The translations under genes were made by a program, and so were the position numbers. A stretch of 64,000 nucleotides of DNA from Microbacterium faecale. Its GTDB lineage: Bacteria; Actinomycetota; Actinomycetes; Actinomycetales; Microbacteriaceae. The stretch is taken from contig NZ_BMHO01000001.1 in the NCBI RefSeq assembly GCF_014640975.1, forward strand, positions 1,064,166 through 1,128,165, given 5' to 3'. The notes below the pieces were generated by a model that was not told where the DNA came from, did not search any database, and worked only from the letters and a program-made list of their open reading frames with translations. Shown here one piece after another: positions 8,453 through 17,964 of the stretch (positions are counted from its first letter, which is position 1; the number at the start of each line of letters is the position of its first letter).

Positions 8453-10525
8453 GTGGCAGACAACTTCCAAGACGCCGTGTACGCGGAATGGGTGCGGCGG
8501 TCGGCGACCGACGGCATCGAGGTCTCAATCGTCCTCCCCCTATACAACGCAGAAGGTGGCACGCTTGGCCTGCGCCTCGAAGCACTGACGGCCGTCAACG
8601 ATAATCAGGAAGTCGTGATCGTTGACGATGGATCAACGGATGGGACGCTCCAGCAAGTCCTTGAGGCCACCGGGCATCTCAGAAATGTCGTGATCTTATC
8701 GAGTCCTCGCAACGGCGGCGTGGCGCGGGCACGGAATGCTGCCGTGGCGACCGCCCGCGGCGCGTATGTGTGGTTCGTGGATTGGGATGACGAATGGACG
8801 TCGGAGGCTGCACGCAGGATGCTCGAAATCGCGCGCCAATCCGACGCGGATGTAGTCATTTGCAATGCGCATCTTCGTGAAGGTGACTCCGCCACGTCTG
8901 TCGTTGATGGACTCGCTTCTCGACTGTCGATGACTGGGCCGGATGCATTGACGCGTCTACTTGACGGCGAGATATTCGGTTACCTTTGGTCGAAGCTGAT
9001 TCGCCGTGCATTGCTTGGCACTGACCCGTTCCCATCGATGCAGTTTCAGTCAGACCTCGGAGGGCTTGTACCGGTATTGGCACGCGCGAAGGTCGTCGAG
9101 GCGATACCGGACGTGCTTTACACACACGTCGCGCGTGAAGGGTCCGTGAGTAGGTCGGTAAGCACCGACGTCACTTGTAAATTCGAGTGTCGCGACATTG
9201 TTGAGCGGACGGTCGCAACGCTCGAGGAAGGCGCGAGTGGGCCGACGCGGGAGAAATTACAGCGGTGGGTGTATCGCCGGGTCTACCTCGGATCCGTGAA
9301 CACGGCTGTCCGGCTCGGACAGGATAGAGCGTCGATGGCACTAGTTATCACCCGGGTAAAGGATGCGGTCAGGTGGCGTGATCTCTTCCGCCACCTGAAG
9401 AATGATCCCACCACGGCCGTGAAGCTGCTCGCTGTGAAGGCGCTCGGTCGCCATTACGGTGATCTCACCCGCCGAGTGCGCAACCTCAAAAACAGCCCGA
9501 GGCCCCTCCCGGCCGCAGATGATGACGGTCGGACGTTAAGGATCATGCATGTGGCCCCGCCGAGGGCCGACACCACGTCGTATGTGGATTTGATCTCGGA
9601 CTCCGGCGTCGAGCACACTACATTCAATTGGTGGCGCGCGCTTAGACTCGAGATGGATGTGCTCAACGTGCATTGGCCGGAACGCCTGATTAGAGGGCGG
9701 ACCGCCGTACATCGGATCGGAAAACGACTGGCGGCGCGCGTCCTTTTCGTCCGACTACGCCGTTCAAAGGTCGCCACCGTGCGCACGTTACACAATATCG
9801 CTCCACATGAGAGCGGGCCGCGCGGCGAGCAGCGACTCCTCGCGCACATCGACCGTGAGACGGATGCCTTCGTGGCACTCAATCGGTGGACCCCGGTGCC
9901 TGGCGACGCCGACCGAACTGTGATCGCGCACCCTCATTATCGTCGTGAGCTAGGGGAGCGGAGCTCAGAACCGGCCGTCGCAGGGCGCATCCTATATTTT
10001 GGGCTCATTCGTGACTACAAGGGTGTTGACAACTTACTCGATGCTTTTTCGAGAGTCGACGACGCAAGCTACGCCTTGCGCATCGTTGGATCGCCTGTCC
10101 CCAAATGGCGTGCGATTATCGACGATGCTGTGGCAGAGTCTCCGCGAATATCATGCAAGTTGGAATATGTTTCCGATGATGAGCTCGCACTCGAGATCCA
10201 GCGCGCGTCGCTAGTCGTTTTTCCGTACCGTAAAATGCATAATTCGGGAGCCGCGCTTGCGGCATTGTCGCTAGGGCGACCGGTGCTTGTGCCAAACAAC
10301 GAAGTAAATCGTGATCTTGCTGAAGAAGTCGGTGAGTCCTGGGTGCAGAGATTTGACGACGAACTGAACGCGCACGACATCGAACAGGCGCTCAAACAGG
10401 CCGCGCCGTTGCTTGATTCCGACGCCGTACCGAACCTTTCTCGGCGGAGCCCTGGGGATGTTTCGAAGCGCTATGTTGAGGTGTATCGCCACGCGATCAC
10501 CATGAAATCGATGCCACCCCAGTAA
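8453..10525 (+). CDS. Bifunctional GT2-GT4 glycosyltransferase fusion
   Basis: A 690-residue protein with two catalytic domains. Residues ~22-250 form a GT-A family 2 domain: VSIVLPLYN, VDDGSTDGT and WFVDWDDEW, which supplies the DxD metal site. Residues ~360-690 form a GT-B domain resembling GumI/beta-mannosyltransferases: MHVAPP, VLNVHWPE, VRTLHNIAPHE, YFGLIRDYKGVDNLLDAF and a C-terminal SLGRPVLVPNN. The domains would add two successive sugars. GTG 8453 is the first start after an in-frame stop; the spacing to AGGCGG is long, so the exact start is moderately sure. The gene is convergent with the acyltransferase downstream. Confidence 0.8.
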   Translation: MADNFQDAVYAEWVRRSATDGIEVSIVLPLYNAEGGTLGLRLEALTAVNDNQEVVIVDDGSTDGTLQQVLEATGHLRNVVILSSPRNGGVARARNAAVATARGAYVWFVDWDDEWTSEAARRMLEIARQSDADVVICNAHLREGDSATSVVDGLASRLSMTGPDALTRLLDGEIFGYLWSKLIRRALLGTDPFPSMQFQSDLGGLVPVLARAKVVEAIPDVLYTHVAREGSVSRSVSTDVTCKFECRDIVERTVATLEEGASGPTREKLQRWVYRRVYLGSVNTAVRLGQDRASMALVITRVKDAVRWRDLFRHLKNDPTTAVKLLAVKALGRHYGDLTRRVRNLKNSPRPLPAADDDGRTLRIMHVAPPRADTTSYVDLISDSGVEHTTFNWWRALRLEMDVLNVHWPERLIRGRTAVHRIGKRLAARVLFVRLRRSKVATVRTLHNIAPHESGPRGEQRLLAHIDRETDAFVALNRWTPVPGDADRTVIAHPHYRRELGERSSEPAVAGRILYFGLIRDYKGVDNLLDAFSRVDDASYALRIVGSPVPKWRAIIDDAVAESPRISCKLEYVSDDELALEIQRASLVVFPYRKMHNSGAALAALSLGRPVLVPNNEVNRDLAEEVGESWVQRFDDELNAHDIEQALKQAAPLLDSDAVPNLSRRSPGDVSKRYVEVYRHAITMKSMPPQ

Positions 10526-10632
10526 CGACTGATGCACTGGGGGCGAGGTGCGCGCACTTGTCGGCGGGGACCTTTGTGGCGGTATGTCGACGTGTGCCCG
10601 CCCATCGTGTCCTGATCGGCGCGCTGCGTTCG

Positions 10633-12774
10633 CTACTCGAGAGCATCATCGGACGTCAATCCTGGCGCGATACCGATTTCATTGAGCTTCGCGTAAAGCA
10701 ACGGCGACAGTGAGTACGCGTACGCCTCGGAGAGGTGTATGGCGTCGCGCTTCATGAGGGTGTCGCCAGCGAACGCGGGACAGACGTTATCTACGCAGAA
10801 CCAATCGAGCGTGTCGATGAAGACGCGGTTCGTATGGTTTTCGAGTTGATCAGACTGCAACGAGGACGCTTTGATCCAGAACTCCGGGACCGGAGCCGCG
10901 CAGTCTGATGGGCTGCTCCCAGGCGTGCGACATACTGCGATGTCCTTGGTCTTTGGAGGTGACGCCAATACGACGTAAGTCCCCACCGAGTCCGCGACGA
11001 GATCAATAATGGCACTGTGCGCTCCCACGCGCTGTTCGGGTAGCGTCGCGTAGCCAGCCTTTCCGGCAGGTTCTTGGAAGAAGTCGCGGTACATCGAACT
11101 GTCGATCACGACGGCCGGTTCTATGCGATTGATCGTCTTGATGACCTCTTGTTTGTGCTCTTCACACCCCGGGGCGTCCGCTGTTGTGAGGCCTTCAACG
11201 AACGGGCAAGCTGCAAGCACTAGCGAGACAACTTCCCAGCCGGCGCGATCGTAAATCGCGCGAATCGTTGGCAAATATGCCGCGGCTGTCGAGTGCCCAA
11301 CAACGATTACGGTACGTGTGGGGTCGCTCGGAGTGATCGCGTCGCAATCCTTCGCGACGCTGCGTGAAGCATCCGATTCACAGCCGTAGAGGTCGGCGGT
11401 GGCAGGCCGCTCCTCGACTACAGCGGTTTCGGGCGGCGTGAACTCTGGCCAAGTATCAGTATTGCTCGCGCCAGCAAGGCTACGTTGCAATTGCTCATGC
11501 GTCGTCTCCGGAAGTGGACCCGACAAATGGTCCGTCTGTGATGAGCCATTGACTGACGCTGAACTAAGTGCGAAGCCGACCAAGGTTAAGACGAGGCCTC
11601 CAGCGACAGTTGTGCCTCCGATCGAGACGATCTGTGTCCGGCGACGCGGAATGACGTTTGGCTCGAGCCACGCGGAGCGTCGAATGGGGTTCTCGACGAA
11701 ATGGTAGGAGGCGACTGCACCCGCCGCGGTGATGGCGAGCGCGAGTGCATAGTAGCGCTTGGCGCCGGGTTGGAATATTTGTCCAGCGAATATGATCGCT
11801 GGGAAGTGCCACAAATAGAGGCTGTAGGAAATGTCTCCGACGTAGCGTGAGACAGGGTTCGTTAGCGGCCAGAGGAATCGCGTCTGGTTGGTCCCGCTTC
11901 CTGCGATGATGACGAGAGCGGTCGAGAGGACGGGAAGCGCTGCAGCTGGAGCTGGAAAAGTTGACGCTCCAGTGATCACCAACGTGCTCACGATGATGCC
12001 CGCGATGCCAAACCAAGCTAGAAGTGGGCGTAACACATCGGGAATGCGCCTGAAGGCGGAAGTCGTGCACGCCAGCAGAGCACCAACGCCCATTTCCCAG
12101 GCGCGAGAGAAGGTAGAGAAGTAGGCGACCGTCGGGTTCGCAGATGATTCGTATAGCGCCCATGCGAACGACGCTGCAGTGAGAATCGCGATTGCAACGA
12201 AGACCGAACGTCGAGCAGCTCGTTTGACCGCCGGCGCGCCCTTGAGACGACGTCCGACGATCCAGAAGATAAGCAACATCAGCCACGGCCAGACGAGGTA
12301 GAACTGTTCTTCGACGGCGAGCGACCAGTAGTGCTGCAGCGGCGAGACCGCATTGTCTGCGGCGAAGTAGTCGGTCCCCGCGACCGCAAAATTCCAGTTT
12401 GCGGCGAAGAACGTGGCCCACACGCCGTCGTCGACGGTGCGGGCGAAGCGAACTGTCGAGAATGTGAAGTAGGCGGCAATGACGGTCGCGAACACCACCA
12501 GGAGTGCTGCCGGCATGATGCGCTTGATGCGGCGGCGGTAAAAGCCCCAGAACGAGATCGTGCCTGAACGATCCCATTCGCGAAGCAGTAAGCCTGTGAT
12601 GAGGTAGCCCGAGATGACGAAGAAGACATCGACGCCGACGAAACCGCCGCTGGGCCAGCGAAAGAGGTGGTCCGCAATTACCACGCCGACGGCGAGCATC
12701 CGCAGCCCTTGGATGTCCAAACGAGGTGCAGCTCGGGTTCTGGGCGCAGGCATCTTCCCACCTACTGCGGTCAC
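10633..12774 (-). CDS. Acyltransferase-3 (OafA-type) with C-terminal SGNH domain
   Basis: A 713-residue membrane O-acyltransferase. The N-terminal ~400 residues are the 10-12 helix acyltransferase-3 domain: LDIQGLRMLAVGVVIADH, GGFVGVDVFFVISGYLIT, and FYRRRIKRIMPA. An extracytoplasmic SGNH-like domain fills ~450-710, with VIVVGHSTAAAYLP at ~485-498 and a D-x-x-H pair (DAIHLS) near 676. Proteins of this build acetylate exported sugars. The block-I motif reads GHS rather than GDS, which is unusual. GTG 12774 and ATG 12753 both have good ribosome-binding sites, so the N-terminus is uncertain by 7 residues. Confidence 0.85.
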   Translation of the reverse strand: MTAVGGKMPAPRTRAAPRLDIQGLRMLAVGVVIADHLFRWPSGGFVGVDVFFVISGYLITGLLLREWDRSGTISFWGFYRRRIKRIMPAALLVVFATVIAAYFTFSTVRFARTVDDGVWATFFAANWNFAVAGTDYFAADNAVSPLQHYWSLAVEEQFYLVWPWLMLLIFWIVGRRLKGAPAVKRAARRSVFVAIAILTAASFAWALYESSANPTVAYFSTFSRAWEMGVGALLACTTSAFRRIPDVLRPLLAWFGIAGIIVSTLVITGASTFPAPAAALPVLSTALVIIAGSGTNQTRFLWPLTNPVSRYVGDISYSLYLWHFPAIIFAGQIFQPGAKRYYALALAITAAGAVASYHFVENPIRRSAWLEPNVIPRRRTQIVSIGGTTVAGGLVLTLVGFALSSASVNGSSQTDHLSGPLPETTHEQLQRSLAGASNTDTWPEFTPPETAVVEERPATADLYGCESDASRSVAKDCDAITPSDPTRTVIVVGHSTAAAYLPTIRAIYDRAGWEVVSLVLAACPFVEGLTTADAPGCEEHKQEVIKTINRIEPAVVIDSSMYRDFFQEPAGKAGYATLPEQRVGAHSAIIDLVADSVGTYVVLASPPKTKDIAVCRTPGSSPSDCAAPVPEFWIKASSLQSDQLENHTNRVFIDTLDWFCVDNVCPAFAGDTLMKRDAIHLSEAYAYSLSPLLYAKLNEIGIAPGLTSDDALE

Positions 12775-12891
12775 TTGGCTCCCCCTCTAGTCAACGATCG
12801 CCCGGCCCAGAATACGTCAACGCTCCACCACACATCCTGCTCGAGCGTGGCGGACGCTGCGCGGGGATGGTACGTCTCATCGAGCGGGCAA

Positions 12892-13845
12892 TCAGGGGCC
12901 GACGGACGATAGAACGCGCTCCACCGCGGTTGCGGTGGTCGCCCAGTCATACGAACCAGACGGCGGCTCGACCCGTTGCGGGTCGCTCAGTGCGCCATTC
13001 ATGACCGAGGCCCATTCGTCAGCGTCGTGTGAGCCTTGAACGGCAGTACCGCGCGCGCCGACCGTCTCTGCGACTGCCGCACATCCCTGCCAGAACAGCA
13101 CCGGCGTTCCGCTCATCACGCTTTCGAGTGCGGGGAGCCCGAACCCTTCGAGAATCGACGGCATGACGGTCGCCGCCGCACCGCGGTATTGACGCGCCAG
13201 TTCAGGATCGGTCATCTCCGGAAGTAGTTCGACACGGTCGGCGATATTTAGGTCAGAGCAACGCCGGAGTACTTCCGCATGCTCGGATGCAGGTACCAAC
13301 ATTCGCATGCGAGCGTTCGGGAGCAATGACATCGCTTCGAGCGCCACGCAGATGTTCTTATGCGCACGCAGATTTCCAACGTAAAGCAGATACGGCGTGC
13401 TCGATTCGATTGGGCTCATCTCGACGCTGAACGCGGCGGACGCCCCGAGGCCGGCATTCACGATGTCGACAGACGGATCGTTCAACCAGGTTGCGATTGC
13501 TTGGCGCGAAGTTTCAGACACGGTGATTACAACACCGTTGCGCTTCACTATCGGTTTCAAGACGGCGTTATAGTACGCCAGATATTTCGCACGTCCGGGC
13601 CATGGAGCCTGCAGGTGGATGAGATCGTGGATCGTTATAACTTGGCGCTTGGCGCGTAGGAATGCGTTGTAACCAGGTGAGTAGATAATGCCGTTCGGGA
13701 CTCGACTCAATGCCCCTGTGGATGCCGCGGGGGAACCCTTGAGGTCGAGCGGGCGCCACTGCAAGGTGAGTCGTGAACTTACTTCACGCGCGTAGCGCCC
13801 GATCCCGTGGCGCCCTTCCCACCGCGTGTCGACCCACAGGTCCAT
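12892..13845 (-). CDS. Glycosyltransferase family 4
   Basis: A ~317-residue GT-B enzyme. It begins MDLWVDTRWEGRHGIGRYA, has the acceptor-domain motifs IYSPGYN and TIHDLIHL, and ends with the nucleotide-sugar domain LYVGNLRAHKNICVALEA and the E-x7-E region SILEGFGLPALESVMSGTPV. The frame stays open far upstream, but the ATG at 13845 overlaps the stop of the preceding acyltransferase gene (TAATG) and follows GGAGGGA. It is the last gene of a coupled four-gene minus-strand run starting with the DUF4012 gene. Its N-terminus matches mannosyl/rhamnosyl GT4 enzymes; the donor is not determinable. Confidence 0.85.
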   Translation of the reverse strand: MDLWVDTRWEGRHGIGRYAREVSSRLTLQWRPLDLKGSPAASTGALSRVPNGIIYSPGYNAFLRAKRQVITIHDLIHLQAPWPGRAKYLAYYNAVLKPIVKRNGVVITVSETSRQAIATWLNDPSVDIVNAGLGASAAFSVEMSPIESSTPYLLYVGNLRAHKNICVALEAMSLLPNARMRMLVPASEHAEVLRRCSDLNIADRVELLPEMTDPELARQYRGAAATVMPSILEGFGLPALESVMSGTPVLFWQGCAAVAETVGARGTAVQGSHDADEWASVMNGALSDPQRVEPPSGSYDWATTATAVERVLSSVGP

Positions 13846-14927
13846 TAACGTCCCTCCCTCAGAATGCGGCGGCGCCATGCCTCCGGGAGCATAAACACAA
13901 CGCGCGCAGGCGTACGCACAACGAGTGCATGGGTGCCGACCGAAGCTGCCGTGATCGCAAGTGTGATGGCGACGGGAGCGAGCGCGTGCACGATCCCGTT
14001 GTCGAGCGCTCCGAGCCACCACGTGGGAAACATCGTCAGGAGCTCGAGGAGCGGAACGTGCATGACGTAGATCGGAAGAGTGCGGCGTCCCGTCCACGCG
14101 AGTGCGCGCCCCAAGCCGGGCACCTTCGTGAGCGCGAGCGCCAAGACCATGACGATGACGGCGCCCGAGATGTCTCGCGGAACGGTCAGGATATTGCCGA
14201 CGTTGCCATCGACACCGAACTTTGCAATGAATGCCACTCCGGTGAACACCGCGACAGCGATACCTGCCGCGCGAACCGGACGGTGGGACACCTCTCCGCG
14301 GAATCTGGAAGCAGCGTAGACGCCGACTGCGAAGAACACGAAGTATCGAAGAACGTTCCGGTACTGGTCGCCGCCGTCGCCTGGCAGATAGAACGACATC
14401 ACTGAGATCGTGCCGAGCACGATCAGTACGGCGGCGGGAGATACCTTGTGAACGGCGGCCAGTACGACCGTCCAGATCGCCAAAGCCATGACGTACCACA
14501 GCACGCTCGTCGGCAATATGAGCTGGTCAACGAACGCCCGCGCGCCTTGATACGGGGTTCCTGCTCCGAGCGGTCCGAGCCACATTGACCAGCCCACGCC
14601 AACAGCGATCAACAGGAAGACCAACAGCCAGACGACGTAGATCCAATAAGACAGCGCGGCCGAGGCGCGAACCGATCTGTCTGACCACCCGGCGCGAATC
14701 CGCCGTGCTAGCAGCATGCCGCTCAGGAGCGACAGCGCAGGCATGCGGAACGGCGTCATCGCATCGACGACCTGGCGCCAGACGACGTCGACCTGCGTGT
14801 GCTCCACGACGACGAGCAGCGAAATCGTCGTGTGCATGACAACGACGGCGAGTACACACAGTGCGCGGGCCGCGTCGATCCACTGAACCCGCGCGCGTAC
14901 GTCGCCGTGAAGAATCTCCGTGCTCAC
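13845..14927 (-). CDS. Acyltransferase-3 family membrane protein
   Basis: A 360-residue polytopic protein with ~10 hydrophobic helices and the acyltransferase-3 signatures: WIDAARALCVLAVVVMHT near the N-terminus (the functional Arg and His), PFRMPALSLLSGMLLA, and a C-terminal PIYVMHVPLLEL. It lacks an SGNH domain. Predicted role is acylation, usually acetylation, of a glycan or lipid-linked sugar at the membrane. The GTG at 14927 overlaps the upstream stop (GTGA) and its own stop overlaps the next start, so the four-gene run is translated as a unit. Confidence 0.83.
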   Translation of the reverse strand: MSTEILHGDVRARVQWIDAARALCVLAVVVMHTTISLLVVVEHTQVDVVWRQVVDAMTPFRMPALSLLSGMLLARRIRAGWSDRSVRASAALSYWIYVVWLLVFLLIAVGVGWSMWLGPLGAGTPYQGARAFVDQLILPTSVLWYVMALAIWTVVLAAVHKVSPAAVLIVLGTISVMSFYLPGDGGDQYRNVLRYFVFFAVGVYAASRFRGEVSHRPVRAAGIAVAVFTGVAFIAKFGVDGNVGNILTVPRDISGAVIVMVLALALTKVPGLGRALAWTGRRTLPIYVMHVPLLELLTMFPTWWLGALDNGIVHALAPVAITLAITAASVGTHALVVRTPARVVFMLPEAWRRRILREGR

Positions 14928-16018
14928 GTGTGTCTCGCTACGAACTCACGGATGCGGCGGTCGAAGACGTCACTTCCGAAATCGCGCGCGCGGTCTCGGC
15001 ACGCATCGGCGCTGCAGCCGACCGCGGTATCGACGGCGGCGCGGAGCTCGGCATCGTCGGACCAGTCGTGTACGTGCGCGCCGGTCACACCGTCGACGAC
15101 GGACTCGACGGCTCCGCCCGTTGCATTGACGAGAACTGGCGTTCCCGCCGCCATCGCCTCAACGGGGATGATGCCGAAGTCTTCGATCGGCGCGAAGACC
15201 AGCGCCATGGCACGTCGCAGGATGGCCGAAAGGAGCTGGTCGGATGGATTGATCGCGAAGTGCACCATGCCCGGATGCACACGCTCGCCGTACGCACGCA
15301 ACTCGGATTCCCCATCTCCGCCGCCAGCCAGTACGACGGGCAAGCCCGCGACGCGGCCCGCATCGATCGCGGCGTCCAGTCGCTTGTACGGCACGAACCT
15401 CGAGAAGCCGAGGATGAACTCCGACGGCAGTTGAGCGAGGCGTTCCTCGTCATCGGCGGAGAGGACCGGTTTGGCGAAGATCCGCTCGACATCGACGTTC
15501 GGATAGATGACCTCGGCCTCGCGCTCCCACGCGTCGGAGATCCGCTGTGCGATGTATTCGCTGTTCGCCGCGAGCGCGACGGGCTCCTGGGCGCGCCGGC
15601 GGTCCAACGGCTTCAGCGCGCGGGATGCGAGGCGCGCTGGAAGACTGGCGCCACGCACGTCCAGCTCGGGCACCCAGATGTACCGGGCGGGGGTGTGCGC
15701 GTACACGAGCTTCGGCGCATCACGGGCGGCGCCTTTGAATCGTGCGTGGTGTGCGAAGAGGTGTGTGCTTGTCAGAACCCAGTCGGCGTCGCGACGGGGG
15801 AGGTTCCGCCAGACGGCCGACATGAACGGCAGTGCGAGGGCCTTACGCCCCTTGAGCGGCGTTCGCGCGAGCACCGTCTCGTGGATCGGACGAAGCCGGT
15901 CCGACTCGTTCCAAAGGCACCATCTTTCGGCATCGGGAAACGCTCGCGCAATCGCTTCGAAGACGTTCTCCGAGCCGCCCGCAGGGGAGAGCCATTCATG
16001 GACGATGATGCCGGACAC
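14924..16018 (-). CDS. Glycosyltransferase family 4 (WbaZ-like)
   Basis: A ~364-residue GT-B glycosyltransferase. VHEWLSPAGGSENVFEAI at the N-terminus, VYAHTPARYIW, AANSEYIAQRI and GFSRFVPYKRLD are all typical of the WbaZ/mannosyltransferase-like GT4 subgroup; the E-x7-E motif is PIEDFGIIPVEAMAAGTPV. The GTG at 16018 lies just past the DUF4012 stop; a TTG four codons upstream is an alternative. The 3' end overlaps the acyltransferase gene. WbaZ-type enzymes often transfer mannose or rhamnose, consistent with the rml genes nearby, but specificity is inferred only. Confidence 0.85.
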   Translation of the reverse strand: MSGIIVHEWLSPAGGSENVFEAIARAFPDAERWCLWNESDRLRPIHETVLARTPLKGRKALALPFMSAVWRNLPRRDADWVLTSTHLFAHHARFKGAARDAPKLVYAHTPARYIWVPELDVRGASLPARLASRALKPLDRRRAQEPVALAANSEYIAQRISDAWEREAEVIYPNVDVERIFAKPVLSADDEERLAQLPSEFILGFSRFVPYKRLDAAIDAGRVAGLPVVLAGGGDGESELRAYGERVHPGMVHFAINPSDQLLSAILRRAMALVFAPIEDFGIIPVEAMAAGTPVLVNATGGAVESVVDGVTGAHVHDWSDDAELRAAVDTAVGCSADACRDRARDFGSDVFDRRIREFVARHT

Positions 16019-16020
16019 TG

Positions 16021-17832
16021 CTACCCACAACCTGGCGCATCGATCTTGGTGGGAACCTTCTCAATCATCGGTGTGTGCCTGATCGCCAGCGGTCCGTAAT
16101 CTTCATCGGCTGGGGCGGAAAATGTGACTTCGACGGTGTGCGTGCTCGACGGCTCACTCTCGAAATTGATCAGCACGGCGGCTCTTCCGAGGTCGGTCGT
16201 GCCGGCCTGCGGCACGAAGTCCTGCCCGTCGACCTTCGCAGAGACGTAGCTGCTACCCACTGGGCCGTAAAAAACGAGATTCGTCGATTTAATTCCCTTG
16301 GGGAAATAGCGGCCCGTTGACACGTACTGGGGAAGCTCTGCGACCTCTCCCGCATCGAGGTTGTAGTTGTACGTAGCGCTAGTGGTGAAGGTCGCGTCGT
16401 CGTCAGCTTCGCAGACATCACTTGTGACGTTGACGCTCATGTCTGTGTAATAGTCGAGTTTGCCTTCGGTGTTGTCATTGACGAAGACACCAAGCGCTGT
16501 GGTCTCGGCATTGTTAGCCTCAAAGAGTGGGCCGTTGAAGCGGGTCCCCGCGACCGCCTTCGCTTCCGTCGGGTCGGTGGGCGCGTAAAGAATACGGCCT
16601 TCCTGGAACCCCTTCACAAGCTGTGGTGCAAGAGCGGTAATGCCACCATCAGCGTTGGTAACGGCGTTGAAGATTGCTGCTGCCGAGTCCGTGAAAAAAT
16701 CGTCCTGCTGACGAGCAGACTCTTCCGTCCCACCAGGAAAACGCCAATAAACGCGGCTGAGCAATTGGTCGACGACGTTCCCGGGTTTGAGCGTTTCTCC
16801 GCTCGTCACCTCCACTGGGCCAGTGGCTTTGAGGAGGTGGCTCAAGAGAATCGGGTCGATCGCGAGGACCGAGGCGCCCGGATCGCCGAGCGTTTCCGAC
16901 CAGAAAGCGCGCGCCAGGTGAGCGGTCTGCGCGAAGTCCGGCGTCATGGTTGTGTCCTGGATGAACTTCCCGACGCGGTCCGTGTACAAAGCCTCGGTCC
17001 AGGGGTTCAGTGGCACGATCGGGCTGTCTCGTCTCGTGTTGACGTCGAACCGGCTTGCCTGCTGCGTGATGCTCATCCGACCGTTGTCGAATGTCAGCAT
17101 GAGCATGTTCCCCGGGTTGCCGCCTAGCGTGCGCATCTCGGCTGTGTTCTGCACGAGCACGAGATAATCGCGCGGTTCATCGGCTCCGAGCATCGTTGGT
17201 AGTTGCGGGGAGAGAATCGCCCCCCGTCGCAGCATTTCGGCTGCGGTATCAACTGTCTCGAGCACCTGGTTGACGGGGCCCTCTAGCGGCGAGATGAGCG
17301 CGGTCGTATCGATGTTTTCTGCGATGAGGCGTATCCGGGCTTCTTGTGCCGCAGGTGCCACTTGTTCGACCTTGGTCCCCAACTTCGCGACGGCGTCGAC
17401 GTCGAGAGCGCCATCGATGGGCCCAATTGAGCTGAAGTCGAATTCGAGCAATGGTGCGGCGACATCATTGACAAGCTCGTCCGCGGCGGCAGCGAGCAGT
17501 CGCACCGCGCGGAGGTCATCCCCAATAAACGGAAGGACCTCGCTCGCGCGCCAGACCGGATGCGCCGTTGCGATGTGCGCGTTGCGTGCAGACGATTGCA
17601 TGTTCTCGGCGTGTTCGGCGACCTTCTCTTGGTCTCCGAAGTTTTTGGCGAGCTGGCGTGCATTCGCAGTCAATGAGTCCACCGAAGACTTCGCGACGAA
17701 AGCACTCACGCCCATCACGACGATGCAGAAAGCAATGACCGCAACGGCGGACCACAGTGTCGGTTTGAGCCGCGGACGTCGTTTCCACCACGGACGTGTG
17801 GCGGCGTCATTTCCGTACCTCTGCATCCGCAT
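16021..17832 (-). CDS. DUF4012 membrane-anchored protein
   Basis: A 603-residue protein with a cytoplasmic basic N-terminus (WWKRRPRLKP), one transmembrane helix at ~25-47 and a large extracytoplasmic region. The block LVLVQNTAEMRTLGGNPGN and the following FDVNTRRDSPI and FWSETLGDPGASVLAIDP segments are characteristic of DUF4012, a family found next to polysaccharide genes in actinobacteria and Chloroflexi and without a proven function. By position it could act in ligation of the glycan to the wall or in length control, but that is speculation. It is divergent from the initiating transferase gene. Confidence 0.8.
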   Translation of the reverse strand: MRMQRYGNDAATRPWWKRRPRLKPTLWSAVAVIAFCIVVMGVSAFVAKSSVDSLTANARQLAKNFGDQEKVAEHAENMQSSARNAHIATAHPVWRASEVLPFIGDDLRAVRLLAAAADELVNDVAAPLLEFDFSSIGPIDGALDVDAVAKLGTKVEQVAPAAQEARIRLIAENIDTTALISPLEGPVNQVLETVDTAAEMLRRGAILSPQLPTMLGADEPRDYLVLVQNTAEMRTLGGNPGNMLMLTFDNGRMSITQQASRFDVNTRRDSPIVPLNPWTEALYTDRVGKFIQDTTMTPDFAQTAHLARAFWSETLGDPGASVLAIDPILLSHLLKATGPVEVTSGETLKPGNVVDQLLSRVYWRFPGGTEESARQQDDFFTDSAAAIFNAVTNADGGITALAPQLVKGFQEGRILYAPTDPTEAKAVAGTRFNGPLFEANNAETTALGVFVNDNTEGKLDYYTDMSVNVTSDVCEADDDATFTTSATYNYNLDAGEVAELPQYVSTGRYFPKGIKSTNLVFYGPVGSSYVSAKVDGQDFVPQAGTTDLGRAAVLINFESEPSSTHTVEVTFSAPADEDYGPLAIRHTPMIEKVPTKIDAPGCG

Positions 17833-17964
17833 ATTCTAGGCTGTCGTCGTTCGTGTAGCCTGCACGGACCCGCCGTGCGAGAACCGGCGATACCTCGTCG
17901 TGCGCAAATTCTGTGCGGTATGCTCTGTGCCTGTACGTGAGGGCGAATACGGGGAGGCCAGCGC

